Shown: piece by piece, positions 1 to 5,682 of the stretch
Position numbering within the stretch: the first letter of the stretch is position 1
How the letters are laid out: every line of letters begins with the position of its first letter
NCBI GenBank assembly: GCA_937863215.1
Contig: CALMFQ010000206.1
Location: 1-10,226, forward strand
Reading direction: 5' to 3'
Source of the DNA: an uncultured Pseudomonadota bacterium
GTDB taxonomy: Bacteria > Pseudomonadota > Gammaproteobacteria > Burkholderiales > SCOH01
DNA length: 10,226 bases
Notes under the pieces: model-generated
What the model was told of the DNA's origin: nothing
Database searches by the model: none
What the model saw: only the letters and a program-made list of their open reading frames with translations
Made by a program: the position numbers and the translations under genes

Positions 1-32
1 ATTGCCCGTGGGAAAGTAGGTCACCGCCAGAC
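1..32 (+). rRNA. rrf: 5S ribosomal RNA, 3' end (partial)
   Basis: The window opens inside the 3' part of a 5S rRNA. The bases ATTGCCCGTGGGAAAGTAGG followed by TCACCGCCAGAC match the conserved tail of betaproteobacterial 5S rRNA as I remember it. The final CCGCCAGAC is the strand that pairs with the 5' end to close helix I. The exact 3' end could be two or three bases further on. The 5' part lies outside the window, so this should be the last gene of an rRNA operon reading rightward. Confidence 0.82.
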
Positions 33-44
33 TCCTCTCTACAC

Positions 45-75
45 CGCCCTGCTGAATGATCAGCAGGGCGTTTGT
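45..75 (+). terminator. Intrinsic terminator of the rRNA operon
   Basis: A perfect 11-bp stem (CGCCCTGCTGA at 45-55 pairing with TCAGCAGGGCG at 60-70) encloses an ATGA tetraloop and is followed by a T-rich stretch, TTTGTACTT. It begins about 12 bases after the 5S end, as expected for the end of an rRNA operon, and it separates that transcript from radC. The T tract is imperfect, but the stem is long and GC-rich. Confidence 0.88.
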
Positions 76-132
76 ACTTCTGATTCATGTAAAAATCCTC
101 TCGTAGCACTTGCCCGTGGCTAGAATGATTCT

Positions 133-138
133 GGGAGG
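133..138 (+). promoter_or_regulatory. Ribosome binding site fixing the radC start
   Basis: GGGAGG lies five bases upstream of the ATG at 144. An in-frame GTG at 138 overlaps this site and cannot use it, so ATG 144 is the better start. A TAGAAT hexamer at 121-126 could be a -10 element for radC, but I see no acceptable -35 hexamer 16-18 bases upstream of it. Confidence 0.6.
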
Positions 139-143
139 TGAAT

Positions 144-818
144 ATGGCGATTTCAGACTGGCCTGCGGCGGAGCGGCCGCGTGAGAAACTGATGGCGCGC
201 GGGCCGGAAGCCTTATCGGATGCGGAGTTGCTGGCGATTTTTCTACGCACCGGGATTGTTGGCAAGAGTGCTGTGGATCTGGCGCGCGAGATGTTGTCGA
301 CCTTTGGCAGCCTGAATGCGTTGATCGCTGCCGATGAGGCGGCATTTTGCGCCGTTCCCGGAATGGGGCCGGCAAAGTATGTGCAGTTGCAGGCTGTGAT
401 CGAAATGGCCAGGCGTGCCCTGAGCGAGCAGCTGGAACAACGGGATGTTTTCAACTCGCCCGGTGCCGTGCGCCATTATCTGCAGCTCAAGTTACGACCG
501 CTGCGCTACGAGGTGTTCGCCGCCATTTTTCTCGATACACAGAATCGGCTGCTTGCTACGGAGGAGCTGTTCCGTGGCACTCTGGCGCAGACCAGCGTTT
601 TTCCGCGCGAAATCGTCAAACGGGCGCTGTTTCACAACGCCGCAGCCGTACTGTTTGCGCATAATCATCCGAGCGGGATTGCCGAGGCAAGCCAGGCCGA
701 CCAGCATCTGACGCAAGTATTGAAACAGGCGTTGGGATTGATTGATGTGCGGGTGCTGGATCATTTCATTGTTGCGGCGGATCAGGTGTTTTCGTTTGCC
801 GAGCATGGAATGCTGTAA
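144..818 (+). CDS. radC: RadC family JAB/MPN domain protein
   Basis: This is a RadC-type protein of 224 residues, close to the family's usual length. The N-terminal part (about 1-90) has the helix-hairpin-helix-like region, with LLAIFLRTG near 29-37 and VPGMGPAKYVQLQA near 71-84. The C-terminal JAB/MPN domain (about 100-224) carries the full metal-binding JAMM signature: H173-N-H175-P-S-G, then D186. RadC was named for DNA repair, but a repair role in E. coli was later disputed, so the biological function is uncertain. The metalloprotease-like fold is well established. ATG 144 is chosen because a strong GGGAGG precedes it. The gene stands alone between the rRNA terminator and a putative sigma-54 promoter that starts four bases after its stop codon. 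No terminator is visible directly after it. Confidence 0.95.
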   Translation: MAISDWPAAERPREKLMARGPEALSDAELLAIFLRTGIVGKSAVDLAREMLSTFGSLNALIAADEAAFCAVPGMGPAKYVQLQAVIEMARRALSEQLEQRDVFNSPGAVRHYLQLKLRPLRYEVFAAIFLDTQNRLLATEELFRGTLAQTSVFPREIVKRALFHNAAAVLFAHNHPSGIAEASQADQHLTQVLKQALGLIDVRVLDHFIVAADQVFSFAEHGML

Positions 819-821
819 GCC

Positions 822-837
822 TGGAACGAAGTTTGCA
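822..837 (+). promoter_or_regulatory. Putative sigma-54 (RpoN) promoter of the prepilin-like operon
   Basis: TGGAACG-AAGT-TTGCA matches the sigma-54 consensus TGGCACG-N4-TTGCW with one mismatch. The GG at 823-824 and the GC at 835-836 are separated by exactly 10 bases. Transcription would be expected to start near 848, giving a leader of about 25 bases before the ATG at 872. The site lies in the gap just after radC. It overlaps the TTG at 833, an otherwise possible upstream start of the next gene, and so argues against that start. The match is read by eye; transcription has not been shown. Confidence 0.68.
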
Positions 838-871
838 TCGATATGAATCCTTTCCTTCTTCCCGGAACATC

Positions 872-2215
872 ATGACAACGCGAAATCGCCAACGTGGTGC
901 CGTGCTGCTGGTTGGACTGATTATCCTGATGACGGCAATGGCTGCCGCGCTGGTGTCGATGTTCAGCCAGAAAATGGGTAACGCCCGGCGCGAGCAACAA
1001 ACCGCCGACTCCTTGGCGCAGGCGAAACAGGCATTGCTGGGGTATGCCTTTAGTCAGGCTCTGTCTTCTGGATGTGCCTTTAATTGTCCCCGTCCAGGAG
1101 ATTTGCCATGTCCGGATACGCATTCCCTTGGTAGCCCGAAAGAAGGCACTCCAGGAAATAACGCTGATGTTTGTGTGAATAATGCCAACCTGATCGGACG
1201 TCTTCCCTGGCGTACCTTAGGCTTGCCGGACTTACGTGACGGCTGGGGGGAAAGGTTATGGTACGCGCGTTCAGAGCGCTTCCGTAATCGAGCTCGCGCG
1301 GCGATGGGACCGCTTAATCCCGATACTGCATATGGGCAAATTTCCGTGCGCGCCAGTGATGGTAGCAGCATGCTGAACACCGCTGCAGCAGCCAGCGGCT
1401 CTGGCGCGGTGGCGGTAATTATTGCTCCGGGAGCGCCGCTTACGCGCAATGATGGCCTGCAACAGTCTCGCGGGGCAGCAAATTATCTGACGGCTGCGCA
1501 TTACCTGGATTGCTGGGGAACCAGTGGCTGCAACGTGGAGGATAACGCCAATTTTGTCAATGGAAGTGCTGGCAATGGCTTCATCATGGGGCCGATACGA
1601 GCCAATGGTCGCGATGTGGTCAACGATCGGCTGATTACCGTTAGCCGGGATGAAATTCTTGCCGTGATGGCCAAGCGAGTGGCAGGAGAAACTGCGCAGG
1701 CGCTGGAGGGGTACTATGGCAACCATTCCTATTTTCCCGGCGCTGCGCCCTTGGGCAACCAGAATTGCCTTGGGACGGGGGTCGTTGCAGGGGGCTGTTT
1801 GAGTGTGGCGGGTGCCACGTTTGGCCGAATTCCTGCCATGGGCTCGCCGTTGGCAGAGCCATTTAATGGTGTTAATAATGGAAGCTGGTTTCAGCAAAAC
1901 GGCTGGCGCGAGTTTGTGTTTTACGCCATTGCACCCGATTGCAGCAGTGAGTCCGTCAACTGCGTGGCGGGCGGCGGTCTGATAACGGTGAACAACCAGT
2001 CCGGAACGGCAATTGCCGGCAAGCGTGTGGTCGTGATCGTCTCGGGAGGGGCGCTTGGCGGGCAGGTAAGGGTGAGTGCTGCGGATAAAACCATTTTGGC
2101 CAATTATCTGGAAGACATAAATCAGACTCCGGCCAGCAATTTGTTTACGCGCCGCCCGGCGACGCCTAATGTATCCTTCAACGATGTTCTCGCGACTGTG
2201 CCGAGGCTGCCATGA
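872..2215 (+). CDS. Prepilin-like membrane-anchored protein with duplicated head domain
   Basis: This 447-residue protein is not one I can name. A short basic leader ending in Gly9 (MTTRNRQRG) precedes a hydrophobic helix at about 10-31, as in PilX-like and other minor pilins. The glutamate normally at position 5 of the mature pilin is missing; valine is there instead. The rest looks exported. It contains LPCP (78-81), LPWRTLGL (111-118), GWGERLWYARS (124-134), VAVIIAPGAPL (180-190) and NDRLITVSRDEIL (251-263). A weaker repeat of this order follows: ALEGYY (277), GWREFVFYAI (344-353), VVVIVSGGAL (386-395), NYL (411) and FNDVLATV (436-443). The head therefore seems duplicated. Several cysteines suggest disulfides outside the cytoplasm. 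ATG 872 is preferred over an upstream TTG at 833 because the TTG lies inside the putative sigma-54 promoter. The stop overlaps the next gene's start by four bases, so the two are probably co-translated. Function in a pilus or pseudopilus is inferred. Confidence 0.85.
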   Translation: MTTRNRQRGAVLLVGLIILMTAMAAALVSMFSQKMGNARREQQTADSLAQAKQALLGYAFSQALSSGCAFNCPRPGDLPCPDTHSLGSPKEGTPGNNADVCVNNANLIGRLPWRTLGLPDLRDGWGERLWYARSERFRNRARAAMGPLNPDTAYGQISVRASDGSSMLNTAAAASGSGAVAVIIAPGAPLTRNDGLQQSRGAANYLTAAHYLDCWGTSGCNVEDNANFVNGSAGNGFIMGPIRANGRDVVNDRLITVSRDEILAVMAKRVAGETAQALEGYYGNHSYFPGAAPLGNQNCLGTGVVAGGCLSVAGATFGRIPAMGSPLAEPFNGVNNGSWFQQNGWREFVFYAIAPDCSSESVNCVAGGGLITVNNQSGTAIAGKRVVVIVSGGALGGQVRVSAADKTILANYLEDINQTPASNLFTRRPATPNVSFNDVLATVPRLP

Positions 2216-2940
2216 TGACCCTGCACCGGATTAATCGTAGTGCCAAAAACGGGTTTTCACTGGTTGAGCTGGCGGTGGTGCTGATTGTTGTCAGCCTGTT
2301 GCTGGTTGGCTTGCTTGGCCCGCTCACCGCGCAGCAGGAACAGAAAAACATCATGGATGCGCGGCGGCAAATGGACGAGGCGCGTGAGGCGATTTTTGGC
2401 TTTCTGGTTTCCAACGGTCGATTGCCATGCCCGGCAAATCCGACGCTGGCTTCGGCCAATGTCGCTGCCGGCATTGAGCGGGCTGGTGGTTGCGCTGGCG
2501 CCAACAGTATCGGCGTGTTGCCCTGGCGCACGTTGGGGTTGCGCGAGGCCGACCCGTGGGGAAACCGTTTTACCTATCGCGTGACGGATGTATTTGCCGA
2601 CCCGACGAAAATTGCGGCAAAGTCGATTGGATTTGGCACGAACGGCGACCTTACTCTCTGGGCTACGGCTACGCCCCCAACACCAATCAGCCAGGCGAAT
2701 GAGGTCGTTGCGATTCTGGTTTCGCATGGACATCACGCCGACGGAGCCTGGACGATCAGTGGTGCGCAACTACCTGCCAGTGCCGATGCGGACGAGGCGC
2801 AGAATAGCGACGGCGATCAGACCTTTGTCGATCATCGCAATACTGCCGAGCTGCCAAACAGCGCATACGATGATCTGACCGTATGGGTGCCTCGTAATCT
2901 GGTATTCAATCGTTTGATGACAGCGGGGCGTCTGCCTTAG
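2212..2940 (+). CDS. Type IV prepilin-like protein, LPWRTLGL-motif family
   Basis: This 242-residue protein has a canonical class III signal. Gly14 is followed by FSLVELAVVLIVVSLLL, so cleavage and N-methylation by prepilin peptidase are expected after Gly14, leaving Glu at mature position 5. The head domain shares motifs in the same order with the upstream gene: LPCP (71-74), LPWRTLGL (103-110), DPWGNRFTYRV (114-124), VVAILVSHG (165-173) and a C-terminal DDLTVWVPRNL (220-230). The two genes are therefore likely paralogues or partners. The start overlaps the upstream stop (ATGATGA at 2212-2218). GAGG at 2203-2206 fits either ATG 2212 or ATG 2215. It is probably a minor pilin or pseudopilin assembled in the inner membrane; the pilus system it serves is not encoded here. 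It ends only six bases from the convergent kinase gene, with no clear terminator between them. Confidence 0.9.
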   Translation: MMTLHRINRSAKNGFSLVELAVVLIVVSLLLVGLLGPLTAQQEQKNIMDARRQMDEAREAIFGFLVSNGRLPCPANPTLASANVAAGIERAGGCAGANSIGVLPWRTLGLREADPWGNRFTYRVTDVFADPTKIAAKSIGFGTNGDLTLWATATPPTPISQANEVVAILVSHGHHADGAWTISGAQLPASADADEAQNSDGDQTFVDHRNTAELPNSAYDDLTVWVPRNLVFNRLMTAGRLP

Positions 2941-2946
2941 CCATTG

Positions 2947-4626
2947 CTATTGCTTGTTTTGTGCAATGCAGAAACGTACCGCCCCGGGTTGATTTTCTGC
3001 CAGACTCAGGCGGTAATCCGCTTGTTGTGCCAATTGCGCCGCCTGATACAACCCCACCCCCATGCCGGTTTTTGACTGCACCGGCGCTGCCAGCAGGTTC
3101 TGTACCGTCGTTTCGGCGACCGGGCTACCGCTGTCGCTGATTTCCAGGCAAATACCGTTGCGCCAGAACAACTTCAGCCCGATATGAATGTCCGGCTCAC
3201 GATTGCGTTTCTCCAGCGCGTTCTGCAGCAGGTTGTCGACGATGCTGTCGAATGCGTCGACCGGGACGCTGTCGATATCGCGCATTTTGCTCACCTGGAA
3301 ATCGATTTGCAGATTGGCAAAGCGCCGTTGTAACTGGGCAAACCAGAGATTGGCCGGGGCGTATTCGGTGGTCGATTGCGCCGGTGCCTGCAGCTTGGTC
3401 AGCGTGTCTTCCAGCCGCTGGGCGATTTGCGGCAACTGGCGGCGCATCAGCTCGGCCAGCGCCTGCGGGTCTTCCTGTTCGCTGCTGCGGGCAATCGAGC
3501 ACAGCGTTTGCAGCGTCTGCAGCAGATTCTTGATGTCGTGCGTCAGGCGCGCGCCGGTTTCGTGGATGGCTTGGGTATAGGTGTTGAGGCGCAAGGTCTG
3601 TTCGCGCCGTTTGGCCAAGTAATATTCGCTCAGCACCTGCGCCAGCAGCCTGCCGTGCAGTAGCAGGGTGGGGCTGATGGTGCCGCTGCTGTACAGCGTC
3701 AGATTCAGCGGCGGAAAGCAGTAATCGGCGCTATGCCGGGTCTGTACGCCAAGCTGGCCGCCGCGCTCGGAGCCGCTCCAGCGGCAGCCGGCCAGCCATT
3801 GCAGCTGCATTAATTCTTCGCAGGCCATTTGCAGGAAATCATCGGGCGAGGTTTCGGTTCTGGCCAGGGTTGCCAGTTGGCTGATCCAGGCTTCGAACGG
3901 CGTGCCGAGATTGAGCAGGTAGCTGGAAAACAGCAGGCTGATGCCGCGAAACCCGGCGTGCGGCCGCCATAGCCAGCTGAAGCCGAGAATTGCCGCACCG
4001 GACAGCAATACCGTGTACATCAGCCCCACAAAGTAATCGGTGCGCAGGGCGAGACTGTAGGCGATGCTGCCGAGCAGGATGAACGCGATCAGCAGAAACA
4101 GCAGCAGACTGTAGACAAAATCCAGCGATCGTTCCTGTTCCGGCCGTTGTGCGTGCTCGCGGCGCAAGGCCGCCAGCAGTACTCCCAGCGGCAGCAGGAA
4201 GCGTACCCCGAAGGCCAGCTCCGGCGGCGGTGTGGCATCTGCCATATGTGGCCCCAGCCAGAGCAGTATTTGCCCGAGCAGGTATAGCAGTACCACTGCC
4301 CGGAACAGATTGCGCCGCCGTTCCACCAGCAGCCGGCCGCCAAACAATGCGAGCAGCCCGGCCATCCAGCCGGCCAGCAGCCACCAGTTCATTGCCCAGG
4401 CCATGATGCCCGCGAAACCCAGGCCGGTCAGCGCTTCGCGCCAGTTCAGCACCCGCTCGGTGCTGATCAATGGCTGCCACAGCAGAAACAGCCCGACATG
4501 TACCAGAAACAATGCCTTGCCGGTCAGCGTATCCGGTGCCTGCAAGGCGCCCTGAATCGGTGCCAGCATTGCCAGAGTGGCCAGTTGTGGATTTTGTTGC
4601 AGGAGCTGGAGGATGCGTGGTTTCAA
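2947..4626 (-). CDS. Membrane sensor histidine kinase
   Basis: This is a 559-residue orphan-looking histidine kinase. The N-terminal half has about seven or eight hydrophobic segments (roughly 37-53, 65-100, 107-125, 138-154, 168-194, 198-220, 228-241). A cytoplasmic linker of about 120 residues follows, without a motif I can assign; it could be a degenerate GAF-like domain. The kinase core follows. The H-box is LTHDIKNLLQTLQTL, with His363 as the likely phosphoacceptor. The N-box is VDNLLQNALEKR (463-474), G1 is ISDSGSP (496-502) and G2 is TGMGVGLYQAAQLA (520-533). The HDIKN H-box resembles the PrsK group more than PilS, and no PAS domain is evident. No response regulator is adjacent. The gene diverges from a sigma-54-type pilin gene, so control of that gene is a reasonable inference. 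The start is a TTG with no clear Shine-Dalgarno. The first in-frame ATG is residue 20 (4569), also without a good site, so the true N-terminus is uncertain. Confidence 0.88.
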   Translation of the reverse strand: MKPRILQLLQQNPQLATLAMLAPIQGALQAPDTLTGKALFLVHVGLFLLWQPLISTERVLNWREALTGLGFAGIMAWAMNWWLLAGWMAGLLALFGGRLLVERRRNLFRAVVLLYLLGQILLWLGPHMADATPPPELAFGVRFLLPLGVLLAALRREHAQRPEQERSLDFVYSLLLFLLIAFILLGSIAYSLALRTDYFVGLMYTVLLSGAAILGFSWLWRPHAGFRGISLLFSSYLLNLGTPFEAWISQLATLARTETSPDDFLQMACEELMQLQWLAGCRWSGSERGGQLGVQTRHSADYCFPPLNLTLYSSGTISPTLLLHGRLLAQVLSEYYLAKRREQTLRLNTYTQAIHETGARLTHDIKNLLQTLQTLCSIARSSEQEDPQALAELMRRQLPQIAQRLEDTLTKLQAPAQSTTEYAPANLWFAQLQRRFANLQIDFQVSKMRDIDSVPVDAFDSIVDNLLQNALEKRNREPDIHIGLKLFWRNGICLEISDSGSPVAETTVQNLLAAPVQSKTGMGVGLYQAAQLAQQADYRLSLAENQPGAVRFCIAQNKQ

Positions 4627-4683
4627 GTCGATGTGCCACAGAGGTTGAGCTGTTCTCGGTCAATATAGCCGTCGTGCGTCATT

Positions 4684-4703
4684 ACTGTCGGGTTTTCGAC
4701 AGT
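4684..4703. promoter_or_regulatory. Perfect inverted repeat, candidate activator or operator site
   Basis: Arms ACTGTCG (4684-4690) and CGACAGT (4697-4703) are exact reverse complements around a 6-base spacer. Its centre is about 190 bp upstream of the -12 element of the pilin promoter and about 65 bp upstream of the kinase start on the other strand. Each arm contains CTGTC, the core recalled for Pseudomonas PilR binding sites. Further GACA cores at 4718 and 4743 lie 20 and 25 bases apart, roughly two helical turns each. The binding protein is unknown. Confidence 0.5.
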
Positions 4704-4871
4704 GCTGGCGGATTTACGACATGGATCTGGTGCGATATCGAAGACAGGCACAGCAATTGCGCTGGCTTGGCGTTGCCGGGAATGCGTTACGGCGGCAAAC
4801 CAAGCTGCCAGCCGTTATGGCTGGCAAAGGTTGGCTGAACTTTTTAGTGAAATTAGAAAACAATAATATTC

Positions 4872-4887
4872 TGGCATGGTGCTTGCA
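4872..4887 (+). promoter_or_regulatory. Putative sigma-54 (RpoN) promoter of the pilin-like gene
   Basis: TGGCATG-GTGC-TTGCA matches the sigma-54 consensus with one conservative change (C to T in the -24 box). GG at 4873-4874 and GC at 4885-4886 are exactly 10 bases apart. Transcription would begin near 4898, giving a leader of about 54 bases before ATG 4952. Type IV pilin genes in several proteobacteria are known to use RpoN promoters with the PilS/PilR pair, which makes the placement plausible. Confidence 0.75.
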
Positions 4888-4951
4888 TTGGTTATCCGTG
4901 TGGAATTGCTGTATCGCGTTTCAACGAATCAACAACAGAGGATGAATGCAG

Positions 4952-5596
4952 ATGAAAACACGTCAACAAAGCGGTTTTACCCTGGTTGAGCTGGCGATCG
5001 TACTGGTAGTGATTGGCCTGATTCTGGGCATGGCGTTCAAGGGCAAGGACCTGATCGACAGTGCCAAGGTCAAGAACATGGCGGCGCAGTACAACAAGGT
5101 TGTTGCCGGTGCCAATACCTTTTATGAGAAATATGGCTATTACCCGGGCGATGGCTGTCCGGCAGCGGGTTCGACCATTGCCCAATGTAATACCGCTGTG
5201 ACCAACGGCACGACCAGCCGCAACGGTGTGATCGATTCGGCCAATGAACAATCGGCGTTCTGGAACCAACTGGTGAATCAGACCAATATCCTGACTGCCG
5301 CGGATCAGCGCAGCATCTTTGGGCAGAACTGGAATATTTCGCTGAACAATATCGGTATTGCCGGTAACGGTAACAGCGCTACCGGTAATCAGGGCAATAA
5401 CTTCTTGTTCATCGGCGCAGCGCCGGCAACCGCATCGTCCGACGCACGTTTCGTCTGCGCCCTGGATCGCCTGATCGACGATGGTATCGCAGTGTCCGGC
5501 CTGATTCGCAGCGGTGGTGTATCCAACTATGTCCAGGCAACCGACTGCTGGACTCTGAACGGCCAGAACACCATTCTGATCCGTGTGCTGCCGTAA
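4952..5596 (+). CDS. Type IV prepilin-like protein
   Basis: This 214-residue protein has a textbook prepilin start. The short basic leader MKTRQQSG is followed by FTLVELAIVLVVIGLILGMAF, with cleavage expected after Gly8 and Glu at mature position 5. The continuation KGKDLIDSAKVKN and FYEKYGYYPGDG is typical of a betaproteobacterial prepilin group with a GKDLI/GQELI-like segment and a PGD motif. Four cysteines (two after PGD, two near the C-terminus) may form disulfides. It lacks the LPWRTLGL domain of the two other prepilin-like proteins in this window. AGAGGA at 4937-4942 sits nine bases before ATG 4952; ATG 4946 is in frame but only three bases from that site. The gene is monocistronic, with a sigma-54-like promoter and its own terminator. 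It may be a structural subunit; I cannot tell whether it is a major pilin or a minor one. Confidence 0.92.
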   Translation: MKTRQQSGFTLVELAIVLVVIGLILGMAFKGKDLIDSAKVKNMAAQYNKVVAGANTFYEKYGYYPGDGCPAAGSTIAQCNTAVTNGTTSRNGVIDSANEQSAFWNQLVNQTNILTAADQRSIFGQNWNISLNNIGIAGNGNSATGNQGNNFLFIGAAPATASSDARFVCALDRLIDDGIAVSGLIRSGGVSNYVQATDCWTLNGQNTILIRVLP

Positions 5597-5626
5597 TACT
5601 GGTTTTTCTCTGTGTGTGGTGTGTTC

Positions 5627-5652
5627 AGGGTGGCTTTGGCCACCCTTTTTTT
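5627..5652 (+). terminator. Intrinsic terminator after the pilin-like gene
   Basis: An 8-bp stem (AGGGTGGC at 5627-5634 with GCCACCCT at 5639-5646) encloses a TTTG loop, and a run of seven T residues occupies 5646-5652. It lies about 30 bases after the pilin stop. It works only for rightward transcripts: on the minus strand the hairpin is not followed by a U tract, so the convergent antiporter gene must end another way. Confidence 0.93.
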
Positions 5653-5682
5653 GTGGCCGGCGTTGTCGCTTGCCGCGCGGGA

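Larger units (their letters stand above)
4627..4951. other. Intergenic regulatory region between the kinase and pilin genes
   Basis: This 325-bp spacer has no convincing gene in any frame. It contains a perfect inverted repeat (4684-4703), two more GACA sites downstream (4718-4721 and 4743-4746), an AT-rich tract (about 4838-4870) and a sigma-54-like promoter (4872-4887). An untranslated leader of roughly 54 bases then runs to the pilin start. That order (distal activator site, AT-rich bendable DNA, -24/-12 element) is typical of enhancer-dependent promoters. I saw no exact IHF consensus in the AT-rich tract. No obvious promoter for the kinase gene was found on the minus strand. Confidence 0.6.

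Noticed and set aside
833..871. TTG-initiated N-terminal extension of the first prepilin-like protein
   Set aside because: The TTG lies within the putative sigma-54 -12 box, and the 13 extra residues do not resemble a prepilin leader. ATG 872 gives a short basic leader directly before Gly and the hydrophobic helix.
3839..4663. 274-codon minus-strand frame overlapping the kinase gene
   Set aside because: It is an alternative frame of the kinase N-terminal half, rich in Ala, Gly and Arg, with no membrane or domain pattern. The other frame encodes the transmembrane sensor.
4684..4703. LexA (SOS) box
   Set aside because: The element resembles CTGT...ACAG, but 10 bases separate the half-sites instead of the 8 of the canonical gammaproteobacterial/betaproteobacterial LexA box, and no SOS gene is adjacent.
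5627..5652. Bidirectional terminator shared with the antiporter gene
   Set aside because: The minus-strand transcript would read the hairpin followed by TGAACACA, with no U tract, so only the rightward direction is supported.
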